From NCBI RefSeq assembly GCF_023657445.1, contig NZ_JAGTWY010000001.1, positions 2,914,001 to 2,978,000 of the forward strand: a stretch of 64,000 nucleotides of DNA, read 5' to 3'. This DNA comes from Marinobacter sediminum. Its GTDB lineage: Bacteria > Pseudomonadota > Gammaproteobacteria > Pseudomonadales > Oleiphilaceae. Within the stretch, counting starts at the first letter, position 1, and each line of letters opens with the position of its first letter. The notes under the pieces were generated by a model. That model was given only the letters and a program-made list of their open reading frames with translations, made no database searches and was not told the DNA's origin. Positions 54,633 to 63,489 of this stretch are shown here, in pieces. A program made the translations under genes and the position numbers.

Positions 54633-56087
54633 GTGAAACACGATTGTCATTACCATCCCGGCGACCCGGCCAAGTGGCACTGCGGCGAGTGCCAGACGCA
54701 TTATTGCAGCCGCTGCATGCCCGATGCCGATACCCGCCAGCGCCGGGCTCTCTGCCCTCATTGCAGCAAGGCCATGCGATACCTGGGCGCAGCCACGGAA
54801 GTGGTCCCGTTCTGGAACCGGATCGGTGCCTTCTTCCGCTACCCGTTCCACAGCGATCCGTTGATCGTCATTGCTATCTGCACGCTGGTGCCGGTCATTG
54901 CACCCGCCAATCTGATCGGTCTTATCATAGGCCTGGTACTGGCTCTGGCCCTGTTCAAGTACACCTATGCCGTTATCAATTACACCGCTGAAGGCCATCT
55001 CAAGCCACCGCCGGTTTCGGTCGCCTTTACCGGCAGTGGCTTCGACATTGTCATTCTGCAGTTACTGGTGTTCGTGCTTATGGGCGCACTGGTGACCACC
55101 GCCGCCATGCTCGGCGGGCCCATCCTGATGCTGCTGGCACTCGCTTTCGTGGTACTGGCCCTGCCGGCAAGCATCATGGTTCTGGCTATGGAACGCTCCG
55201 TGGGTGCGGCCGTGAATCCGATGAATCTGGCCCTGCTGATTTCCCGCATTGGCAGCCCCTACTTCCTGCTCTACGGCTACCTGATCCTGATGGTCTTTGC
55301 GTCCGGCGCGGCTCAGGATTTCGCCGTTAACCATTTCCCGTTCTGGGTCTCCCAGCCCCTCGCCGGCTTCCTGAACAGTACCTTCACCCTGATCCTGTTC
55401 CATATGCTGGGTTACCTGTTATTCCAGTACCAGGAGGAATTGGGATTCGCTGCGGACCTGCAAGACGACACCGAGGGCCAGGACCTCAGTCAGCGTGATC
55501 GCAGCGCACGTTTTGACGCGGACATCGACATGAACCTGAAAGACGGCAACTTTGACCGGGTTCAGACCATGTTGAAAGAGGCCCTGAAGCGAGACCGGGA
55601 CAACAGCCTTCGTATCGGCCAGCTTTACCAGCTGTTAACCGCGAGAAACGACACCACCGAGCTTTACCGCTACCATCCCCGCCTGCTCGGCTGGCTGGCC
55701 GACCGCAACGATGGTGATGGCATGGCCACCCTGCTGGGAAGCCTGCAACGGGCAGAACCTGAATTTCGACTGGAAGATCCGGAACTATCGGTACGATGTG
55801 CCCGCACCCTTTACCACCGGGGGCAATTCAAGCCGGCTTTGCGACTGCTTCAGGATTTCCACAAACGATTCCCGGACAGCGAGCAGCTGGCACCGGCCTA
55901 TCTGCTGGTAGCGCAGACGCTGGCAAATGGGCTGAATCAGTGGGAGAAAGCGACCGCGTTCCTGACCTTTATCCAGAAACGGTGCGGGAACCATCCGCTG
56001 CACGAGCAGATCGCGACCTACCTGGCTCAGGCCGAAAAGCGGGAACCGCTGAAAGGACCGAAGGCAAATTTCGCAGTGCAAGACTAG
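54633..56087 (+). CDS. B-box-like zinc finger, membrane and TPR protein
   Basis: The protein (484 residues from GTG 54633, which has AAAGG six bases upstream; an ATG at 54576 is possible) starts with a cysteine/histidine finger, CHYHP ... WHCGECQTHYCSRCM ... LCPHC. Several membrane segments fill about residues 80-290, and a TPR-like helical tail follows. This layout fits an inner-membrane scaffold. It converges with a rhomboid gene that also ends in a TPR-like tail. Function unknown. Confidence 0.78.
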   Translation: MKHDCHYHPGDPAKWHCGECQTHYCSRCMPDADTRQRRALCPHCSKAMRYLGAATEVVPFWNRIGAFFRYPFHSDPLIVIAICTLVPVIAPANLIGLIIGLVLALALFKYTYAVINYTAEGHLKPPPVSVAFTGSGFDIVILQLLVFVLMGALVTTAAMLGGPILMLLALAFVVLALPASIMVLAMERSVGAAVNPMNLALLISRIGSPYFLLYGYLILMVFASGAAQDFAVNHFPFWVSQPLAGFLNSTFTLILFHMLGYLLFQYQEELGFAADLQDDTEGQDLSQRDRSARFDADIDMNLKDGNFDRVQTMLKEALKRDRDNSLRIGQLYQLLTARNDTTELYRYHPRLLGWLADRNDGDGMATLLGSLQRAEPEFRLEDPELSVRCARTLYHRGQFKPALRLLQDFHKRFPDSEQLAPAYLLVAQTLANGLNQWEKATAFLTFIQKRCGNHPLHEQIATYLAQAEKREPLKGPKANFAVQD

Positions 56088-56105
56088 GGCGGGCGAGGCT
56101 TCCCA

Positions 56106-57551
56106 CTATGCCTGTAGCAATTGCCGGTAATGGCGCGCCTTTGGTGCCATCTGGCGCTTTTCAAACTCCTCCACCAACAACCGGCACGCTTCGGAAGTCA
56201 GTAACTCGTCACCGGTACCACGCAGCCGTTCAAAGGCTTTTTCCGCCGCCTTCAGGTCCTGCTGTTTGAGGCCCGTGAACAACACCCGGTTGTGGTCTTC
56301 GGCGCTCAATGGCTGATAGCGCTCGCCCTTGCCCAAAAACTCCTGCCAGACCTCAATCATCTGCTCTGGCTGCCGGCGTGCCAGCGCGTCATTCATCAGT
56401 TCACGGGTACGGTCCCGGTATTCCGGCAGGTCTGGCCGCAGCTTGGCCAACTGATACAAGTGCTCCAACAGGATTGGGCGATCCGGATAATGCTCACGCA
56501 ATGCTTCAAACTGCCTTTTTGCCAGATCAAACTCCATCCGTCCCAGACTGGCCATAGCCTGGGCATAGCTGCTGGTGAAACGGGCATCCTGCTCGTCCTG
56601 CTCCGGCTCGAAAAACTCCTCGCGCACCTGAAACCAGCTGCGACCCAGCAACCAGACCAACCCGGCGCCGGCCAGAAGACCACCGGCATGGGCCATGTAA
56701 GCAATGCCGGTTGCGCCGGCAAACCAGTAATCATAGATTTCTTTGCCCACCCACACCGGAAGCATGGCGATAGCCGGTGCGCGGAAATAATTGAAATAAA
56801 CCCCGAGGAAATAGAAAAACCGGATTCTCTGAAGACCGTAGATAGCGACGTACATGCCCATCAACCCGGAAATAGAGCCCGAGGCACCGACCAGCGGCAC
56901 ATGACTCCCCGTCGAGAAGGCGGTAAAAACCAGCCCCGAAAGGGCTCCACAGAGCAGGTAGGCCATCAGGAAACGACCGGGGCCCAGCGCCTTTTCCACG
57001 GTAATTCCGAGCAGAAACAGGAATACCAGGTTACCGATAATGTGCCCCCATCCCCCGTGCAGAAACTGGTAAGTGACCAGCGTATACAGAGACAGATCTG
57101 CCGGTACCAGCCCAAGCTGGAAGGAACTCAGCCTGGCGATGTACTGATCTTCGATGGGGGTGCGTAGCTCGTTCCAGCGCGCCTGCTCTGCTGGCGCCCA
57201 GATTACACCCTGGTTTTGTTTCAGGTAGTGATAGAACTCCCGGTCCATCAGAAGGCTGACGGCCAGCCAGAACTGCTCATCCTCCTGCTGAAGTTTCTGG
57301 AATTGCTGCAATTCACGAGCCCGGCTTTCCGCACCCTCAAACTGTATCTGCCGTTGCAGATAGTCCTCATAGGCAGGGGCTTCCAGGGATTGCAGGCCGG
57401 ATTCGACGTACTGCTCAACGGCCTGCTCAATCTTCCGGCTGTCGCCTCCCTGGTAAAACAGGAAAATCATGACACAGGCCAACATCAGCCCCAGGGTGAT
57501 CCAGGGCGGACGTCTCCAGTTAACGGCATTCTCAGCAGGGATTATCAGCAT
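56106..57551 (-). CDS. Rhomboid intramembrane protease with TPR-like tail
   Basis: The 481-residue protein has the rhomboid fold: HGGWGHIIGNLVFLFLLG, the catalytic serine in VGASGSISGLMG, and the histidine in MAHAGGLLAGAGL. The catalytic Ser-His pair is intact. A soluble insert of about 110 residues follows the first membrane segment, and a helical TPR-like region fills the last 170 residues. It should cut membrane proteins within the bilayer. The facing gene encodes a TPR-bearing membrane protein. Confidence 0.9.
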   Translation of the reverse strand: MLIIPAENAVNWRRPPWITLGLMLACVMIFLFYQGGDSRKIEQAVEQYVESGLQSLEAPAYEDYLQRQIQFEGAESRARELQQFQKLQQEDEQFWLAVSLLMDREFYHYLKQNQGVIWAPAEQARWNELRTPIEDQYIARLSSFQLGLVPADLSLYTLVTYQFLHGGWGHIIGNLVFLFLLGITVEKALGPGRFLMAYLLCGALSGLVFTAFSTGSHVPLVGASGSISGLMGMYVAIYGLQRIRFFYFLGVYFNYFRAPAIAMLPVWVGKEIYDYWFAGATGIAYMAHAGGLLAGAGLVWLLGRSWFQVREEFFEPEQDEQDARFTSSYAQAMASLGRMEFDLAKRQFEALREHYPDRPILLEHLYQLAKLRPDLPEYRDRTRELMNDALARRQPEQMIEVWQEFLGKGERYQPLSAEDHNRVLFTGLKQQDLKAAEKAFERLRGTGDELLTSEACRLLVEEFEKRQMAPKARHYRQLLQA

Positions 57552-57877
57552 GGGCAGTCACAATTCATCACAATCGGTCCTTGAAAACCTGTTTTTTACC
57601 ACAGTAAGGCCTTCTTTTCGCGCTCAAATGGTATTCGGCGAAGGGGAGATATGGGTGCAAGTCGGGAAATGTGCTCGTGCCCACAAAAGGTGTGCCGTTT
57701 TAGCCATCGCAACCGACGTTGTCATTTGGGAGTCACAGAAATGACATTTAATCAGTGTCACTGAGTGATCAGGCCAAAGCCCTATCGACCATTCGCCAAT
57801 TGCCGTTGTTCCCGCTCCAGCCAATAGTGAGCGGGAATAACAAGAAAAACCGGATACTGGAATCAAGGATACTGCAA
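57552..57877. other. 326-base divergent region with a long hairpin
   Basis: No gene is supported here. It separates the rhomboid gene (minus) from the OmpA-domain gene (plus). Near its right end GTTGTTCCCGCTC (57805-57817) pairs with GAGCGGGAATAAC (57829-57841), 13 bases with one G-T pair and an 11-base loop. The stem lies 36 bases before the OmpA-domain start codon and may be a leader regulatory structure or a terminator. Confidence 0.6.
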
Positions 57878-58324
57878 ATGACCGTACTCGTTTTGGATAA
57901 CCCGGACCTGATTGCCAAAGCCGCTGTCGCCTCGGGATTTGCTGCCTCAGAACTTGCCACTGACGCAAAACGACCTCATCGGATGAAGTTTCACTACGGC
58001 TTCAACAAGCATGCGCTGGACGCCAACGATGAGACTACCCTTGAACAACACGCTAACTATCTGAGACAAAATCCGAACATCAGGGTTCGGATTCATGGCC
58101 ACTCGGACAATTTTGGCGCGGAAGACTACAACCAGTTTCTGGCAAGGCTCAGGGCCAACGCCGTGGCTCGGCTTTTGATTGAAGAAGGCGTTTGGGAATC
58201 CCGGATCATACTGAAGGGGTGGGGCTCAAGTCGCCCCCTGGCCACGCCGGAAGACCATGCTGCCAACCGAAGGGTAGAACTGGAGTACATGACCCAGGAA
58301 ATAACCCAGGCACTTCAGGGCTGA
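57878..58324 (+). CDS. OmpA-domain protein without signal peptide
   Basis: The 148-residue protein is mostly an OmpA/MotB peptidoglycan-binding domain: FHYGFNKHALD, VRIHGHSDNFGAEDYNQFLARLRA, and ANRRVELEY. The binding aspartate and arginine region is present. The ATG at 57878 has AAGGA eight bases upstream and gives no signal peptide; the longer frame to a GTG at 57755 gives none either. Such a domain would normally act in the periplasm, so its location is a puzzle. Confidence 0.85.
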   Translation: MTVLVLDNPDLIAKAAVASGFAASELATDAKRPHRMKFHYGFNKHALDANDETTLEQHANYLRQNPNIRVRIHGHSDNFGAEDYNQFLARLRANAVARLLIEEGVWESRIILKGWGSSRPLATPEDHAANRRVELEYMTQEITQALQG

Positions 58325-58382
58325 CTGGCCGCCGGTTGGAAAAAGAACGGGGCCCGCCTGGCCCCGCTCACTGCAAAGCGGC

Positions 58383-58787
58383 TTAACTACCGTAGACTTG
58401 CCAGACGTTCCAAAACAGCAAGAGCGCCGTCACCAGAATGGCCAGCCATGTCAGCAGGATCCCACTCATGCGGGCCCAGTGTGGGCCACCACGACCGTTG
58501 ATCATTCCCCAGGCGTGCAGAATACGCCCGACAACCAGCCCCATGCCCGTCCAGTAAATCAGACCACCGGGAACGCCATTGAGTTCGGCAATCGCCAGCA
58601 TAATGAGACCGAGCGGCGCATATTCCACTAGGTTGGCATGGGCTCGCACCGCGGACTCGAAATCACGATCGTCTGCAACGCCAAGGCCTTTCTTGTGCTT
58701 CAGGCGGAATTTAACAACCTGGGCAGAAAGCACCAGCAAAAGAATGCCGATAACCGCGGCAAACACTCCGGTAACAGGTACGATCAT
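58383..58787 (-). CDS. MAPEG-family membrane protein
   Basis: The 134-residue protein has four membrane segments and the MAPEG motif RAHANLVEYAPLGLI near residue 48, followed by GRILHAWGM. MAPEG proteins in bacteria include glutathione-transferase-like enzymes; the substrate here is unknown. It starts two bases after the stop of the GlsB-like gene and is probably co-transcribed with it. Confidence 0.9.
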   Translation of the reverse strand: MIVPVTGVFAAVIGILLLVLSAQVVKFRLKHKKGLGVADDRDFESAVRAHANLVEYAPLGLIMLAIAELNGVPGGLIYWTGMGLVVGRILHAWGMINGRGGPHWARMSGILLTWLAILVTALLLFWNVWQVYGS

Positions 58788-58789
58788 GT

Positions 58790-59032
58790 TCAGGCCTTAT
58801 TGATCTTGCTGACGATGGCAAGCAACAGTATGGCGCCAACCGTCGCCGTCACCAGTTCACCAACCGCTCCCTGAGCCGCCAGGCCGAGAAGGCGAAACAC
58901 GAAACCGCCGATAAATGAACCGACGATACCAATGCCAATATTGGCCAGAACACCAAATCCGCGGCCCTTCATGATCAATCCGGCCAACCAGCCAGCCACA
59001 CCACCTATAATCAGGAACAAAATCAGGTTCAT
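58790..59032 (-). CDS. GlsB/YeaQ/YmgE-family stress membrane protein
   Basis: This 80-residue protein is three membrane segments rich in glycine: FLIIGGVAGWLAGLIMKGRGFG, NIGIGIVGSFIGGF, and a final hydrophobic stretch, which is the transglycosylase-associated family pattern. The start at 59032 has GAGG six bases upstream. Family members respond to envelope or general stress. It leads directly into the MAPEG gene. Confidence 0.88.
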   Translation of the reverse strand: MNLILFLIIGGVAGWLAGLIMKGRGFGVLANIGIGIVGSFIGGFVFRLLGLAAQGAVGELVTATVGAILLLAIVSKINKA

Positions 59033-59137
59033 CTTCAGCCTCTCCCTGGGGGTCATTGAACAAAGTGATCAGACTCGCAAAGACTGCCCTGTTTCCATGG
59101 GTGCTTCAAGGACTTCCCATGCGATAAGAGGCTGTTT

Positions 59138-59836
59138 CTAGAGTGAGGCTATGCCTTCTGCCATCTGTTGATGACAACGGGCCATCAGATCAGGAATGTC
59201 TTCTGCGGTCATGCCTGTCGTTTCAATCGGTGGCAGAATTCGCACAGGTACCGGCTCACGCCGACCGCTCCAACCGATTGTCTTGTCCTGGTATTGGCGG
59301 GCACAGACAATAGTAACCGGGGCACCGGAGGCGATTGCCGCATGGAAGGCGCCCTTCTTGAATTTCTGCAGACCACGGCCGCGGCTGCGAGTGCCCTCTG
59401 GAAAGACCCAGAGACTCTTGCGATCACGGGCAAGCGCATCACTGGTCGCACGCATAACCGAAATGGCCTTGTGAGAACGGGCACGATTGAGAATGACGTT
59501 GCCGCCGAGCCAGAACACCTGCCCGAAGAAAGGCACCCATACCAGCGAGGACTTACCGACTGTCACCGTGCGGGGAGGCAATAAATCGCCCACCACAAAC
59601 AGATCGTCGTTGTGCTGGTGATTGGCGATTACGACCGTTGGCCGGTCCTTCGGCATGTTTTCCCACCCTTCCAGTGGACGTGCCAAACCCAGTAGAGCGC
59701 GCCCGAAACGGGCGACAGTCCAACCCAGAAGACGGTTGTTGTCCGGGTTGAAAGGACGTGCGATGTAAAGTATCAGCGCAAACAGGCAGATCAGCGGAAC
59801 GCTTAACCATGCCAGCAGTTTTCTCAAAGCACCCAT
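59138..59836 (-). CDS. plsC: 1-acyl-sn-glycerol-3-phosphate acyltransferase (PlsC-like)
   Basis: The 232-residue protein has one N-terminal membrane segment and the acyltransferase motifs NHQHNDDLF (HX4D) near residue 75 and FPEGTRSRG near residue 150. It makes phosphatidic acid by adding an acyl chain to lysophosphatidic acid. The start at 59836 (MGALRKLLAWL) gives the usual length. It lies 46 bases downstream of the sortase gene on the same strand. Confidence 0.88.
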   Translation of the reverse strand: MGALRKLLAWLSVPLICLFALILYIARPFNPDNNRLLGWTVARFGRALLGLARPLEGWENMPKDRPTVVIANHQHNDDLFVVGDLLPPRTVTVGKSSLVWVPFFGQVFWLGGNVILNRARSHKAISVMRATSDALARDRKSLWVFPEGTRSRGRGLQKFKKGAFHAAIASGAPVTIVCARQYQDKTIGWSGRREPVPVRILPPIETTGMTAEDIPDLMARCHQQMAEGIASL

Positions 59837-59882
59837 GAAACGACTCTGTAAACAGTTTTTGGCGCACAAGTGTACGCCAAAA

Positions 59883-60476
59883 TTATATCCCGGCAACAGT
59901 GTCAATTTGATCAAGGTCATCGTGTACTTCTGCACGGGCCTCAACCACATAACGCAGTGGTCCACCCGCATCCATGCTGTCAAAGGGATAGCATGTCACA
60001 AGCAGCAGCGTATCGTCCGTAAACTGCCCGGTATCGATCCGCTCTGACCGGCTGTCGACAATCCGAGCGTTCAGAACCCGATAACCCTGCCAGTCACCAT
60101 CGCGGCCCTGAAGCCGCACCTCACTCCCTGTCTCAAGGTACTTCAGTTGCTGAAAGTGGGTGTCGCGATGACCGGCAATCACAATCGGCCCGACACCGTT
60201 CTCGCTGCCCATTAACTGGCCCGGCCCGAAGGCCAGGCTCTCTCCATGCCCTCCGGACAGAACAATCATTGAGCTCCCGAGGGTAGGCACCGTGAGCTTC
60301 GCAACGGGCCAGGTATCTGCCCAGGGCCAGGGACGGGTTTCCGATTGTCTGGCCTGACTTTCCGACCAGGCCATTTCCAGCAACTCCTGGGCAATGACAG
60401 CTTTCAGTGGAATCCAGAGTCCGAATACCAACAAGGTAGCGGACGAGGTTAACAGCATTAGCAATAGTCGGCTCAT
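59883..60476 (-). CDS. Class GN (marine proteobacterial) sortase
   Basis: The 197-residue protein has a membrane anchor near its N-terminus and the sortase catalytic residues in order: His in VIAGHRDTHF near 102, Cys in LLLVTCYPFD near 161, and Arg in GPLRYVV near 174. It cuts the C-terminal sorting signal of a dedicated target. Its ATG overlaps the target gene stop (ATGA), so the pair is made together. Sortases are rare in Gram-negatives and this type normally serves a single adjacent substrate. Confidence 0.92.
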   Translation of the reverse strand: MSRLLLMLLTSSATLLVFGLWIPLKAVIAQELLEMAWSESQARQSETRPWPWADTWPVAKLTVPTLGSSMIVLSGGHGESLAFGPGQLMGSENGVGPIVIAGHRDTHFQQLKYLETGSEVRLQGRDGDWQGYRVLNARIVDSRSERIDTGQFTDDTLLLVTCYPFDSMDAGGPLRYVVEARAEVHDDLDQIDTVAGI

Positions 60477-62593
60477 GCGGAAACCCTCCGCTGCAGCAGA
60501 ACGATAGCCACCGAAAACATCAAACCGGTCAGGCCCAAAGCCTTCAGCAAGGGCGCAATAGTGGCTGTCTGCGGGTATCGCAACATGCTGTTTTTGCTAC
60601 CTGCCGGCAATAGGGTTGGCAGCGATTCTGTGGTGACGGGGACTGTTGCTGGCCTTGCAGGTGTCGTGTCCACAGCCACAAAGCTGGTGTACGGCGACGC
60701 CAGCTCATGCTCAATGGCCAGAGCCGTAATGCCCGCTTTATCCGGCTCTTGCCCGCTGGTTTTGGCTTCATCCAGCGAGCTGTCGATTTTCTCGCGCGCC
60801 CAATGGCGATTCAGGCCGCTGGCCGGTGCCGCCTGTTGCAGATCCAGAGCTCGTTCCCAGGTTCTGCCACCAGGTAAGGTTCCGGACACTTTCAATACAC
60901 CTGCCGGAGCTACTCCCCGGACAACCTGAACCAGCGGCTCGCCCTGAAAAAGATCTCCGGGTCTTGCCGGAAAGCTCTCCACAGCCGCAGCCCCGGACGG
61001 CCATTGCACATCAATATCCGTCAACGCGGGCGCTTCCATAGCGGAAAAAAGCGTCTCCAGTGGCCCACTGACATCTGTGGGATCCTGGATGGCGGTGTAC
61101 ATGCCCCGCCCCCACCGGGCGGCCTCGCGCATGAAGTGCATGTTGGGTGCCGAACCAATACCTACTGTAAACAGACGCTGGTCACCCAGCTGCTGGCGGA
61201 TCTGCCCGAACAGTGCCGCCTCATTGCCCACGGCACCGTCGGTGATGAACACCACCTGCCTGACCAGATCAAGAGGGGCCTCGCTCTGGCTCACCGGCGT
61301 TTGCAAAGCCATCGCCAGTGCCGGTGCCATTTCTGTTCCGCCATCCGCCTGCAAACGATCCACGTATCGCCGGGCACGGGCGAGATTGTTGCCACTGGCG
61401 ATTTCAGACTGCATGAACAGGGCGTGAGTCTGATTATTGAACTGCACGATATTAAACCGGTCGTTGGCCGTGAGTGTGTTCAGGCCCCGTTGCAAGGCAG
61501 CCCTGGCCTGCCGGATGGACTCGCCAGCCATGGAACCGGAGGTATCGATTACAAACACCAGTTCGCGGGGCAACGCCTGGGGCTGGCCAACACCGGGGAC
61601 AACCATCGCCATCAGGTAATCCTGATCCTGCCAGTGCTGGTGGAAAACTGCTGCGGTGGGTTCCCGGCCTGCCAGGGGTTGCCAACGAACAACAAAGTCC
61701 CGATTCATGAGCATTTGCCCACCCTCGGGCTCCACCTCCACCTTCTGGCCATCCAGTCGAGTAACCAGTCTATGGGTGGGGCTGAAGACTCGCGCCAGCG
61801 GCAAGCCTGCATCAATCGCCATTCGAATCGAGGCACGATGACTGGCATCAGACACATCATTGGTACGGACGGTGAAGGGACTTATATCAGTGGCATCCGG
61901 CACGCCGCTGGTGGGGGCCGACCAACCCTGCTGCCACTCCTGCGGCTCCTCAACACCTGGTTTGCCGGGCATGTACCGGGGCGTCAGCGTCGTGGGCAGG
62001 CGCAGTTCAAAAACACCGGCCCGGTAGTCAACCGGTTGCTGGAAGCGAAGCTCGACCGCGATTGTCTCACCCGGCGGGATGTTCGCCACCCGCGCGGTGA
62101 ACAGATTCGGACGCTGCTGCTGAACGTTCGCGGCGTGACGCCCCGAGGCTTTTGCAGCCTGGTAGGCCTCCCGCGCTTCCTTCTTCGGTCGCACCTTGCC
62201 AACGACAGTCCTTGCGCCAACCTTCATGGTCAGCCCGTAAATACTGGCATTCTCCGGCAGCGGGAATACGAATACGCCCTCACGCCACTGGTCACTGCTG
62301 TTGCGGAAACGCCGGGACAGGCGACTGTCGGCAATCAGGCCGCTGACCTGGACATCAAACTCGCTCTCCAGAATAATCGCCGGTTCCTGCCAGCGGCCGG
62401 CATCATCAACAAACCGCAGCAGGCCTGCGGATTCGGTATCAGCCTGATTCGCTTCGGCATAGAGTGGATGCACAAACAGCATCAGCAGGACCGCCAACCA
62501 AAGGCTGACGCCTTCCATAAAGCGCCTTAGTCGGCGGTGCTGATTGTCCGTGAGCGTGGGTGTTAGCTTGAACAGACTGCTGGAGAGCATCAT
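60473..62593 (-). CDS. Dedicated sortase target with VIT and von Willebrand A domains
   Basis: The 706-residue protein has a signal peptide (ending HPLYA near 47), a VIT domain (about 60-190), and a von Willebrand A domain with the metal site DTSGSMAGES near 346. The C-terminal signal is YPQTAT, then a hydrophobic helix and QRRVSA, replacing LPXTG. The sortase is predicted to cut at this motif. AAGGA is seven bases before the start. It diverges from the response regulator/kinase pair. Confidence 0.92.
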   Translation of the reverse strand: MMLSSSLFKLTPTLTDNQHRRLRRFMEGVSLWLAVLLMLFVHPLYAEANQADTESAGLLRFVDDAGRWQEPAIILESEFDVQVSGLIADSRLSRRFRNSSDQWREGVFVFPLPENASIYGLTMKVGARTVVGKVRPKKEAREAYQAAKASGRHAANVQQQRPNLFTARVANIPPGETIAVELRFQQPVDYRAGVFELRLPTTLTPRYMPGKPGVEEPQEWQQGWSAPTSGVPDATDISPFTVRTNDVSDASHRASIRMAIDAGLPLARVFSPTHRLVTRLDGQKVEVEPEGGQMLMNRDFVVRWQPLAGREPTAAVFHQHWQDQDYLMAMVVPGVGQPQALPRELVFVIDTSGSMAGESIRQARAALQRGLNTLTANDRFNIVQFNNQTHALFMQSEIASGNNLARARRYVDRLQADGGTEMAPALAMALQTPVSQSEAPLDLVRQVVFITDGAVGNEAALFGQIRQQLGDQRLFTVGIGSAPNMHFMREAARWGRGMYTAIQDPTDVSGPLETLFSAMEAPALTDIDVQWPSGAAAVESFPARPGDLFQGEPLVQVVRGVAPAGVLKVSGTLPGGRTWERALDLQQAAPASGLNRHWAREKIDSSLDEAKTSGQEPDKAGITALAIEHELASPYTSFVAVDTTPARPATVPVTTESLPTLLPAGSKNSMLRYPQTATIAPLLKALGLTGLMFSVAIVLLQRRVSA

Positions 62594-62784
62594 GTCGGGA
62601 TCCTTTTACTGCATGACTGGTCGATGTGCCGTCATTGCAGCAATCCCGCAAGTTACTGAGGTGGCAAAACCAGACATTCCGGCCGCAAAAAATGATCAAT
62701 TATGGCAACGATCGGCTTCGCCCTTGTTCTCCTCGCTTGCCATGTTTAAATAGGGACACATTGCCAAGCCAAGCTGCCATAGAC
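62594..62784. other. Divergent promoter region of the sortase system
   Basis: This 191-base gap separates the target gene from the regulator gene. It should hold promoters for both transcripts and sites for the regulator. I see an A-rich stretch (GCCGCAAAAAATGATCAATTA) broken by TGATCA, but no convincing pair of -35/-10 boxes and no clear direct repeat. Confidence 0.5.
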
Positions 62785-63486
62785 ATGAAGAAACACCTTG
62801 TTCTGATTGAAGACGAACCCGCCATCCGCGACAACTACCGCGTTGCCTTCGAACGCCGGGGTTACCGGGTGTCTGTCTATGGCGACCGGTCTTCCGCCTG
62901 GCAGGTGTTGCGGCAGGGGCTGCCGGATCTCGCCATTATCGATGTTGGCCTGGGCGACGAGCCTGAAGGTGGCTTTGCCCTCTGCCAGGACCTCCGGGGA
63001 TTGTCTCAGACCCTGCCGATCATCTTTCTGACCGCCAGGGACAGTGATATTGATTCCGTACATGGCCTGCGCCTGGGTGCCGACGACTACGTGACCAAAG
63101 ACATGAGCATGGATCATCTGCTGGCCAGGGTAACCGCCCTGTTGCGCAGGGCAGAAGCCTGGGCCGAGGCCCTGCAAAAGCCGGATGAAGTGCTGCAGCG
63201 AGGACGTCTCGCGCTGAACGTGGACCGGATGACGGTAGCGTGGGACGACCAGCCCATCGACCTGACCGTTACCGAATTCTGGATGCTGCATTCGCTGGTT
63301 CAGCACCCTGGACATGTGCGAAGCAGGGACCAATTGATGGAGGCCGCCAGCACGGTGCTGGACGACAACACCGTGACCTCCCACATCAAGCGGATCCGCC
63401 GCAAGTTTGTCCAGATGGACAAGAGCTTCGATGGCATCCATACGGCCTACGGCATGGGCTACCGCTGGAACGCCCATGAGGTTTGA
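62785..63486 (+). CDS. Sortase-system response regulator (OmpR type)
   Basis: The 233-residue protein has a receiver domain with acidic pocket EDE, phospho-acceptor in AIIDVGLGDEPEGG and threonine/lysine side at FLTARDSD and VTKDMS. A winged-helix DNA-binding domain follows (VTEFWMLHSLVQHPG and SHIKRIRRKF). It matches the proteobacterial dedicated-sortase regulator. The ATG at 62785 is used. It is followed after three bases by the kinase gene. Confidence 0.92.
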   Translation: MKKHLVLIEDEPAIRDNYRVAFERRGYRVSVYGDRSSAWQVLRQGLPDLAIIDVGLGDEPEGGFALCQDLRGLSQTLPIIFLTARDSDIDSVHGLRLGADDYVTKDMSMDHLLARVTALLRRAEAWAEALQKPDEVLQRGRLALNVDRMTVAWDDQPIDLTVTEFWMLHSLVQHPGHVRSRDQLMEAASTVLDDNTVTSHIKRIRRKFVQMDKSFDGIHTAYGMGYRWNAHEV

Positions 63487-63489
63487 CCG

